Positions 56,745 through 64,000 of a DNA stretch of 64,000 bases are shown in pieces. Under the pieces are notes generated by a model. The model was given only the letters and a program-made list of their open reading frames with translations, was not told the DNA's origin and made no database searches. The DNA is from Elysia crispata (taxonomy: Eukaryota; Mollusca; Gastropoda; Plakobranchidae), in the NCBI GenBank assembly GCA_033675545.1, contig JAWDGP010003996.1, positions 397,501 through 461,500 on the forward strand, in the 5' to 3' direction. Position 1 is the stretch's first letter. The number at the start of each line of letters is the position of its first letter. The translations under genes were made by a program, and so were the position numbers.

Positions 56745-56771
56745 GTTGGCCCGGTGGTGTGGGGGTGTTTT

Positions 56772-56809
<38 letters not shown>

Positions 56810-56811
56810 TG
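56000..56811. other. IFRD upstream region with simple repeats
   Basis: Probable IFRD promoter and 5' UTR just above 56000; no TATA box was recognised. An A tract at 56477-56494, an (AC)n-(TA)n tract at 56707-56744 and a poly(T) tract at 56772-56808 follow. No gene seen. Confidence 0.5.
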
Positions 56812-57155
56812 GTGTTATAGATAGATAGAGAGATAGATATGATGTTATTGTGCTGTAAATATGATGATTTGATAACTTCAACTGATAACTCTGTTTATCA
56901 AGGCACGAGGTTCGTTTTCAGAGTATATTTTATTGGATAATTAGAAAATCAAAGAAAAAAAATAGAAAAATTAACGAGCAATGGATCAAGAAGAAAAATA
57001 GCTAAGAAAAACCCTCAAGAAAAGCTATAAAGAAAAACCATAAGAAAAACTATAACGAAAAACCAACAGAAAAACTAAAAGAAAAACTATAAAGAGAAAA
57101 ACCAAAAGAAAAGAACAGAAGAAGAAAAATGTCTTCGTTCTGTCGTCCGCTTGCA
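56812..57155 (-). repeat. 3' LTR of the Gypsy element
   Basis: Aligns with 62069-62373. It begins (minus strand) TGCAAGCGGACGACAG directly after the polypurine tract. It carries a longer internal run of agaaaaac-type repeats than the 5' LTR, and its outer end abuts a poly(T) tract of about 38 bases on the plus strand. Confidence 0.88.
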
Positions 57156-57166
57156 TTCCCCCTCCT
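57156..57166 (-). promoter_or_regulatory. Polypurine tract
   Basis: AGGAGGGGGAA on the minus strand, immediately before the TG of the 3' LTR: the expected plus-strand primer site for reverse transcription. Confidence 0.85.
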
Positions 57167-57256
57167 AACTTTTGGTCATTTTCACATGACCAGCTGTCCG
57201 TATCACAGAGAATGTCAAAGTCCATGTAACTAAATAAACTAAATAAAACGACAGCT

Positions 57257-57556
57257 TTATTCCGGACAGTCTCGATAGTGCACAAGTGGACGGCGCTCAC
57301 GCGGAGGTAATACTCGAGGGATCAGGTGATCATCGGCTGTGATAGTCACCTCGGGTCGTGGCTCGGCACTCAAATGTATGGCCCGTCTCTGGTAGCGTCG
57401 GATCTCTGATGCTGCCACAAACTTCTGCGAGCCGGTGAGGGAGTTCTCCACTAGGTATGCGCTGGTTAGGTCAGGAGGAACCGACAGAACGTTGTAAATA
57501 TCAGGACCATACCGGTCTTGAATTTTATTACGCCCAGCTGGATGATTGCGTATCAA
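57257..57556 (-). pseudogene. Integrase C-terminal fragment
   Basis: Open frame with RNHPAGRNKIQDRYGPDIYN and VAASEIRRYQ, the C-terminal DNA-binding part typical of Gypsy integrases. It lies in a different frame from the catalytic core, separated by degraded sequence at 57557-57658. Confidence 0.8.
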
Positions 57557-57658
57557 AACTTGATCACCAGGTTTACACTGAGTTGAGCGCAGTTGAGGGG
57601 TTTTATAACTTTGACATTGATCAGTACGATCCTGTATGAGACGACGTAGCTCACCCAG

Positions 57659-58042
57659 TCACTGGCGATGCGAACGTAGGTAATCTTCAGCCGTTGATGA
57701 AGATGTATGATCCCGCCCGGATTCCACGAAGTCATCAATAGGCAACTGAGGGTCTCTGCCAAACAGCAACAGATATGGTGAGTGACCTGTTGTTGAATGG
57801 GCTGTCGTGTTATACCAGAAGACAAGTTCCGGTAACAATCTTGGCCAATTTTTCTTCTCAGCTGGGGTCAGAGTACGAAGCAACCCAAACATAGTTTTGT
57901 TGTAGCGCTCCGTCTGGCCGTTTCCTGCTGGGTAGTATGCGGTGGTCCTCGTCTTCTTGATACCATAATGATCACAGGTCCTGCACAACGGCAGCCTCAA
58001 ACCAGCGGCCTTGGTCTGAATGGAGTTGGTGAGGGGCTCCAT
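57659..58042 (-). pseudogene. Integrase catalytic core, second half
   Basis: Contains YYPAGNGQTERYNKT, with the catalytic Glu of the DDE triad, and VFWYNTTAHSTTGHSPY. Out of frame with the upstream half because of a frameshift near 58010, just after HSDQG. Confidence 0.85.
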
Positions 58043-58664
58043 ATCGATAAATCCACTTATGGATCACAACTTTGACGACAGTCTTAGTAGTCTGATCGGA
58101 AACCGGCACTGCTACAGTCCACTTTGTGAAAACATCAGTCAATACTAAAACATGTTCTCTGCCGTCAGCTGCCCTTTCTAGTTGGGTAAAGTCCATCGCT
58201 ACAATTTCTAAAGGAAAACGCGCACGAAGGTGTTGTAGCGGTTGATGCGCTTTTACTGCTGGAGCTTTGGTGAATTGACAACGCTGGCATGAAACACAGT
58301 ATTCGAGAACATCCCTGGTCATGCCGACCCAGTAACACCGCTTGCAGAGTGTCTCAGTAGTTCTCTCCTGTCCCTGGTGTTCTGATTTATCATGAGCCAA
58401 CTCCATGGCTTGGAGACGTTTCTCTACAGGCAACACAACTTGGTGCAGTTTCTCTCCTAACCAGTGGATTTCTCGCACCAGTATCCCGTCTACTATCCTC
58501 AGTCTTTTGCTTTCCATAAGCAGTGGTAAAGTATTCTTCGGCAAACGTCGGTGTTCCTGTGGAGTTAGGGGTCCAGTTCTCGTCATATATTCAATTACTT
58601 TGGTTATTTCCTCACTATTCTGTACGTCTTTCAAGTTTGCTCTATGAAATAGATTTGCTTCCAT
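57972..58664 (-). pseudogene. Integrase zinc-binding domain and first half of catalytic core
   Basis: Shows the His-His-Cys-Cys zinc module (HDKSEH followed by CVSCQRC) and two catalytic Asp motifs (VAMDFT and HSDQG). The reading frame leaves the conserved protein after HSDQGRWFEA. Confidence 0.88.
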
Positions 58665-58745
58665 AGCCCGGCTATATGGATGTCTCCCGTGTGAGTGTGA
58701 CTCACGGTCCGGGTCTGGCCGGTGCTATTCACAAGGCAGCTCAGG

Positions 58746-58950
58746 TTAAGTGGTGGCGTCATTAAGATAGGAGCCAGCGTCCTCCGTCGTTATCTGGCTT
58801 ACAGCAGTCCATGTCTCCTCTGTTGATGCCGGGTCAAAGGGATACCGGCTCAAAGCATCTGTGTTGCTGTTTTGTTTTCCCGACTTGTAGCAAACGTCGA
58901 AATCAAAGGCCGCCAATTCTCCAGCCCATCTCCGTTCCTAATTTCGCTGT
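58746..58950 (-). pseudogene. RNase H C-terminal tail, frameshifted
   Basis: Reads ELAAFDFDVCYKSGKQNSNT and DALSRYPFDP, the normal continuation after RNase H, but in a different frame from 60369-58903. A single indel near 58950 separates them. Confidence 0.8.
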
Positions 58951-60369
58951 CTTTAAGTGGCTCAAGGGATTATTGTCCGTGTACACAGCGAATTTTGCAC
59001 CAAGCAAATAACTTCTGAATTTATCCACAACTGCCCATTTTAGTGCTAACATCTCCAGCTTCATAGAGCTATAAATTTTCATATTCCTCTCCGTTTTCCT
59101 CAATCCCCTACTGGCATACGCTATAACTCTCGGTCGGCCGTTTTGTGTTAGAGACAGGACAGCGCCGAGACCACTATGACTGGCATCAACTTCAAGAATG
59201 AACGGTTTATGGAAGTCAGTATAACCTAAGAGAGGAGCAGTGGTCAGCGCTGATTTAATGTTATCAAAACTCTCTTGACACTCAGCTGTCCAGCTAACTT
59301 TCGAGTTGCGATCCCCTTTATATGGTGTTACAAGAAGGTGGTGCAAGGGCTTCGCTAGACTCGCAAAGTTTTCCCCAAATCTCCGGTAGTAGCCGGTGAG
59401 TCCTAGAAATGCTCTCACATCACGTACTGTGGTGGGTTGTGGAAAATTCTTGAACGCTGAAATCTTTTCCAGGTCTGTTTTTAGTCCATCACGAGTGAGC
59501 ACATGTCCTAAAAAGGACGCAGAAGAACAGCCTAGGAAACATTTATTAGGATTAAGCTTTAAGTTAACTTCCCTTAGGCGGTCAAATACTTTTTGTAGTC
59601 GATGTAAATGTTCCTCAAAAGTAGGTGAGAAAACTAATAGGTCTTCCAGATACACGAGGAGGATTTGAAACAAGTGGTCAGACATTACTTTCTGCATGAG
59701 TCTAGAAAAGTGAGCTGGGGGGTTGACTAATCCAAATGGCAGACGATTCCACTGATATAACCCAAACGGAGTGGTGAATGCTGTCTTTTCTTTGTCTTCT
59801 TCGGCCATTTCAACCTGATGGTAACCGGATGCCAAATCCAATGTAGAAAAATATTTTGATCCCCCAAGAGCATCGATGCATTCCTCCATGCGAGGTATCA
59901 GAAATGCATCCTTTCTGGTAATTTCATGTAATCGGCGATAGTCACAGCACATTCTAAGTTCTCCAGATTTCCTGCGGACTAGCACGATTGGGGCTGCATA
60001 CGGGCTCGTGCTTGGGGAGATAATCTCCAGAGCTAGTAACTTATCAAGATGACTATGTACTTCTTTGAGTTGATAAGGAGGAATGCGCCGGTAGGGTTGT
60101 GCAGTGGGTGTGTCTCTAGTTAGCACTATCCGATGTTTTAACAGTCCTGTGCACCCCATTTGGTCATCTGACCAGGCAAATACATCCGCATTCTTTTCTA
60201 CTATTTTTCCTATGTCTTCTGTCTCTTCTTTTGTTGCTAATGGATCTCTAAGTATACCAGTCAGTTCAACGTCATAATTGCTACTATTACAGTATATCTT
60301 ACTTTCTACTAAATTCACAGAGGCGGGTCTTGCAGGAGATAAATGTCCGAGCCCCCTGTCGCGGGGCAA
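58903..60369 (-). pseudogene. Gypsy reverse transcriptase / RNase H (488 codons, substitution in the YxDD motif)
   Basis: Open frame with the RT palm (LRMCCDYRRLHEIT, FSTLDLASGYHQVEM, GLYQWNRLPFGLVNPPAHFS), thumb and connection (SFLGHVLTRDG, RDVRAFLGLTGYYRRF), and RNase H residues (EVDASHSGLGAVL, KLEMLALKWAV, VYTDNNPLSHL). The catalytic box reads VYLEDLLVF where the family has Y-x-D-D, so the first Asp is Glu. The frame ends in RNase H after an indel. Transcription would come from the 5' LTR. The element is probably not functional. Confidence 0.93.
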
Positions 60370-60569
60370 CCTGGATTACAGAGTCACTAATGTTGTAGGC
60401 TGTCAACACTATCCTGCCTCGTGAAGGCGTTACTTTGAATGATAAGTCCAGGTGGTAACGTGTGTGAGGGCTCAAACAACAGACTGGTGTTAGCTGTTTG
60501 CGAACCAGTCGCTTCTATCACTATTGATGAGCAAGCAGGAATCGGTGGGACAACTTTATCTGCCTTAGC

Positions 60570-61070
60570 TTAGCCCACAGATTCCTCGTGTGACGAACCA
60601 AGAAAATTCTTGAACATGGGTAAATGCTGTATAACATTCATGCCTATCAAGATAGGTCGTGATCCTATCGGAATCTTCTTTGCAACAAATAATATATCTC
60701 TCACTACTGTCTGATTCTGCACCTTGATATCAGCAACATTAAAACCAGAATACGGAATATCAGTGCCGTTAGCCACACTCATCCTGAATAGAGTGGGGCC
60801 CTCCTCGATCTTACACAATGCCTGAAGGTGACGGTAGTAAAATTCTTCCGAGACAGTGCTCACTTGAGAGCCGATATCCAGCATAACTCTGCTCTGAAAG
60901 TTATTTATTGCCAATAAAATTATTTCTGTCGGGCATGATGCTGTTGCCCTGTCTCTAAATGAGCCATTTGCCACTCCTCCAGCAGTTCGACTCCGCACTA
61001 CTGAAGGTGCATGTTTCCCGAATGGGGCTGCTGCGGTTGACGTGAGTTTTGCCAGCTCGGCCCTTCTCTC
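60570..61070 (-). pseudogene. Gypsy aspartic protease (pro), -1 frame relative to gag
   Basis: Contains VMLDIGSQVSTVSEEFYYRH, aligning with the retropepsin D-[ST]-G active-site loop, but with Ile in the middle position, and the downstream I-L-I-G-M-N motif (PILIGMNVIQHL). The frame is open from 61070, overlapping the last ~70 nt of gag, which ends at 60998. The region 60569-60370 linking it to RT contains stops in every frame I tried. Confidence 0.85.
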
Positions 61071-61942
61071 CTATGTTGATCACAGTGGGCTGCGGAATGG
61101 CCAGGCTTCCCACAAGCAAAGCATTGATCACTGCGATTTCTGCGGTAGGATTTCAGTTGAGACATGTTGTTGAATCCGTTGTTGTCTCTACCGCTGTTGC
61201 TGTAGTTGTTTGATCGCGGTGGTCTTGCAGGTTTGAGATGTGAGATTTCTCTTTGAACCGCTGCAAGTTTCTCTTTTATTTCTGTCCGAAAATGTTCATG
61301 TTCCTCTAAAGCACTATTTACCTTTTCAAAAGTCTCTGAGCCACATTTCATCAGTTCATTTTGTGTTTTCAGAAGCTTTTCCTGTTCTAAAACCACCGAA
61401 CGCAACTTTGTTTCGGTATCAGACACGCTCTCATCACATGACGGGTGTGGCTGTCGTGGTGGCCCATCTGGTCTGATAAGGTTACAATTAGTGTCCTCAT
61501 AAATTTCGGGTTTCCAGGCAAGAACTGCTTTTCTCACCTCCTTGAAATTTGCTTGAGGTTGAGCCAAAATACATTGCCTCAAACTCAATTTCAAGTGTTC
61601 ATCTCTCAGCCCCTCCACAAATTGTTCTCTCAACCAGGTCTCGTCCACCAAGGTGCTGTTGTGTCGCTGCAGTTGTTTGTTGGGATCAGAAAAGGCGGTG
61701 TGAAGACGGGTTGAGAACTGACGTATGCCTTCATAGCCCTCTTGCCGAGTACTATGAAATGACAGGGACAGACTGCTGATGGGTCTCTGATCTCCGTATG
61801 TGGTTTGTAGCGCCTCCAACATCTTAGCCTTGTCTTTGAAATCTATTCCTTGGCACGAAATCTCACCCTTCACTTCCTTGCCAAGGTGAGACCATACAAA
61901 GCTCGCTTTATGAGTTTCGCTCAAGTCAGTCCGTTGTGCCAT
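60998..61942 (-). pseudogene. Gypsy gag with CCHC zinc knuckle
   Basis: 314 codons from ATG 61942. It has capsid-like helices (LREQFVEGLRDEHLKLSLRQ), a Gln-rich and coiled-coil-like middle, and a zinc knuckle CFACGKPGHSAAHC near the C-terminus. A further open stretch from ATG 62058 looks like the true N-terminus (LERTVGHFIGRGGHQEFEQF) but is one frame off, so a small indel near 61950 broke gag. Confidence 0.85.
61013..61019 (-). promoter_or_regulatory. Slippery heptamer G GGA AAC at the gag-pro junction
   Basis: On the minus strand, zero-frame codons GGA AAC are preceded by G, 13 nt before the gag TAG. Shifting by -1 enters the protease frame (GGG AAA). This matches the X XXY YYZ rule for -1 ribosomal frameshifting; the same heptamer is used by some retroviruses. 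Confidence 0.65.
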
Positions 61943-62068
61943 GAAGCGTTGAGATCGTCACAGAACTGCTCAAACTCCTGATGTCCACCGCGACCTATGA
62001 AGTGTCCAACTGTCCTCTCCAGCTGGGGGATCAGGACAATCTGCTGCGGTGACACCATAGTTCCCTCT

Positions 62069-62373
62069 GTATAGATAGATAGAAAGATAGATATGATGTT
62101 ATAGTGCTGTGAATATGATGATTTGATTGCGTCAACTGATAACTGTATTTATCAAGGCACGAGGTTTGTTTTCAGAGTATATTTTATTGGATAATTAGAA
62201 AATCCAAGGAAAAAAAAAATAGAAAAATTAACGAGCAACGGATCAAGAAAAAAATAGCGAAGAAAAAACCCTCAAGAAAAACTATAAAGAAAACCCATAA
62301 GAAAAACTATAACGAAAAACCAAAAGAAAAAAACATGGGAAGAAAAATGTCTTCGTTCTGTAGTCCGCTTACA
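62069..62373 (-). repeat. 5' LTR of the Gypsy element
   Basis: Begins (minus strand) TGTAAGCGGACTACAG at 62373 and ends near TATACA at 62069. It aligns along its full length with 56812-57155 apart from indels. The Gypsy leader is unusually short: gag-like coding begins at 62058. Confidence 0.88.
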
Positions 62374-62374
<1 letters not shown>

Positions 62375-62428
<54 letters not shown>

Positions 62429-62436
62429 TCGTGCTC

Positions 62437-62474
<38 letters not shown>

Positions 62475-62485
62475 TCTTTCACTAA

Positions 62486-62525
<40 letters not shown>
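62375..62525. repeat. Interrupted (TA)n microsatellite
   Basis: Three TA runs split by cgtgctctac and ctctttcactaatc, lying between the Gypsy 5' LTR and the LTR-like region. Confidence 0.95.
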
Positions 62526-62529
<4 letters not shown>

Positions 62530-63860
62530 GGGAGGCTGGTATAGATCTTTTATTTATTTGTTGCAATAGCAGTAGGCCTTTAAAACAGCTTTACTATATC
62601 AATTATCAGTTTGTGGGTGGAGCCACGCGCGCTTCTAGTTTGTTAATATTATTATACTTAGTTTAATGGCGGGAAACTAGTCTCCGCCCCTCTAGCGGTT
62701 TATTCTTATTTCTTTAATAATTCGAAAGATACTTTGTTCTTTTATTCCTGTTCAGCTGGCCAGAGAGGCTTTTCCTCGGCCGGTTTTGGACGTACTTTGA
62801 TCGGGGGATGCTGGAATCGTACGTAGATGTAACGATGGCTTCCGTAGATTCTATGATCTCGGTCGGGTGATGTTTTAGTTGGGGAAACGGGTTGTTCCGT
62901 TCGACGGAGTAGATTTTCCTCGGTCGGCATTGGCCCTTGTTCTGGGGACGAACTGGGAAACCAGGGAAGTCTTTGACGGGGGACTTTGCCGACTGAGCTT
63001 GTACTATAAATTGTAGAGCTCGGAAAGACTCCTTGTCAGTATCTTTTTGGAGTATCTGGAGGCCATGTTGGATAGCACCAGTAGTATTGTTTGGAATTTT
63101 AGTGAGAAGTTATTGTGGATATTATTGAACTATTGTGAAAGCTATTTGTGTTGGATTATCATTTGTTTTAATTCTACGTGATTATCACCGTGACTCGGGC
63201 GTTGGTTGACTATTAGGCATTTTGTTTGGATATTTTCTATTTTGACTATCAGGTATTTTGACTATTAGGCATTCTGACTATTGGGCATTTTTATTAGGTA
63301 TTTTGACTATTAGGCATTCTGACTATTAGGCATTTTTATTAGGTATTTTGACTACTGAGCAATTTTATTAGGTATTTTGACTATTAGGCATTTTGACTAG
63401 TCTAAGGCATTTTTATTAGGTATTTTGACTATTAGGCATTTTGACTACCGGTATAAGGCATTTTCATTAGGCCTTTTGTTAGTTCTGAGTATCTTCTCTT
63501 CTGACCATTTTGTTGGTATCTTCTACTTAATATTCTGGCCATTTTGTTGGTATCTTCTACTTAATATTCTGGCCATTTTGTTTTAGTATCTGATTTTAGT
63601 TTTATGCACTTTATCTTGAGTATCTGCTTGGCGCTTATCATTCTGACCATTTGTTAGTACCCTTTATTGCCTAATTGCTTTTGGATCATCTTTGTATTTT
63701 TTATTTTATTCTTTGAGAATTGCCTTAATTCATTAATAATTGAGTATTCGTGGAATAAACATATTATAGGTGGTAACTTTAACTTCTTCTCTTTTGTGTT
63801 CTTTCTTTTCTGGAGTGTAGCTATCCTGTTCTTGTCAAGTCTCGACACCCACTCATATTA
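62526..63860 (+). mobile_element. Candidate LTR of a second retrotransposon
   Basis: Starts TGTAGGGAGGCTGG after the TA tract. It has a TATA box (ctataaattg, 63005) about 30 bp before an initiator-like tgtcagta (63036), no long frame, and AATAAA at 63754, the layout of a U3-R-U5 region. The right border and any primer-binding site are unclear, and no partner LTR lies in the window. A non-coding first exon of a cellular gene is an alternative. Confidence 0.35.
63225..63600. repeat. Short tandem repeats tgactattaggca and ttctggccattttgttggta
   Basis: From 63225 to 63470, irregular repeats of tgactattaggcattt and tattaggtattttgac. From about 63505 to 63580, repeats of about 36 bp with the core ttctggccattttgttggta. 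Confidence 0.85.
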
Positions 63861-64000
63861 GTTAGGGAACAGTGGCCTTAGTACTCCACTGATACTCAAG
63901 GACCCAAGAGTGTGAACTCTTTAGTATTGCACGGCTGCTAGGCACGCTACCATAACCAATTAGGGCCTGCAATTACTTAGAGTAGGAAGAAGCACTGAGC

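Larger units (their letters stand above)
56812..62373 (-). mobile_element. Decayed Ty3/Gypsy LTR retrotransposon
   Basis: About 5.5 kb in minus orientation: 5' LTR 62373-62069, gag, protease, RT-RNase H, integrase, polypurine tract 57166-57156, 3' LTR 57155-56812. The domain order PR-RT-RH-IN and the CCHC gag place it in Ty3/Gypsy (Metaviridae). The LTRs start TGYAAGCGGAC and differ at roughly ten positions plus indels. Frameshifts occur near 61950, 60560-60370, 58950, 58010 and 57600, and no env gene is seen. A possible primer-binding site (tggtgtcaccgc at 62057) shares its first eight bases with tRNA-Leu-type sites. No target-site duplication was found. Confidence 0.92.

Noticed and set aside
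56745..56771. ggcccggtggtgtggggg word resembling a tRNA-SINE head next to a poly(T) tract
   Set aside because: Too short, with no A/B box pair or body sequence, so a SINE cannot be supported.

Overview
The window reads as an AT-rich, repeat-rich invertebrate nuclear genome. Compact exons with GT-AG introns, many long microsatellites, frequent TCTAGATC-type words (41.2 kb, 55.3-55.8 kb), an RTE-like LINE fragment and a Ty3/Gypsy element all fit a gastropod mollusc, probably a heterobranch. That placement is inference; no taxon-specific gene was found. There is no bacterial-style operon, CRISPR array, rRNA or tRNA.

Layout. (1) 173-6392, plus strand: the last eight coding exons of a PM20D1-like M20 metallopeptidase; the gene starts left of the window. 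Its introns hold a 5'-truncated LINE with target-site duplication, a 44-bp VNTR, a 48-bp minisatellite that begins at a splice donor, and a TA tract. (2) 7113-8040: a second, unrelated 48-bp minisatellite. (3) 8476-35871: two head-to-tail copies of a roughly 13-14 kb segment (A 8476-22708, B 22709-35871). Each carries one gene for a secreted, 12-cysteine, apparently GPI-anchored protein of unknown function, a 33-bp minisatellite (about 78 and 50 units) and about ten matching microsatellites of different length. (4) 36448-55999, minus strand: a complete IFRD1/IFRD2 family gene. I could splice 11 coding exons into a 437-residue reading frame. Its introns contain a pogo/Tigger-like DNA element, a 106-bp tandem repeat copying its own exon-6 splice donor, and a transposon-derived ORF. 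(5) 56812-62373, minus strand: a decayed Ty3/Gypsy LTR retrotransposon with both LTRs, polypurine tract, gag, protease, RT/RNase H and integrase. It has frameshifts and substitutions in two catalytic motifs, but an in-frame G GGA AAC slippery heptamer survives at gag-pro. (6) 62526-64000: an LTR-like stretch with a TATA/initiator pair, AATAAA and short tandem repeats.

PM20D1, the duplicated cell-surface gene and IFRD are unrelated in function and appear to be ordinary chromosomal neighbours. The most unusual aspects are the recent tandem duplication, whose two proteins differ only by replacement changes, and two independent minisatellites built from exon/intron junctions that leave decoy splice donors.
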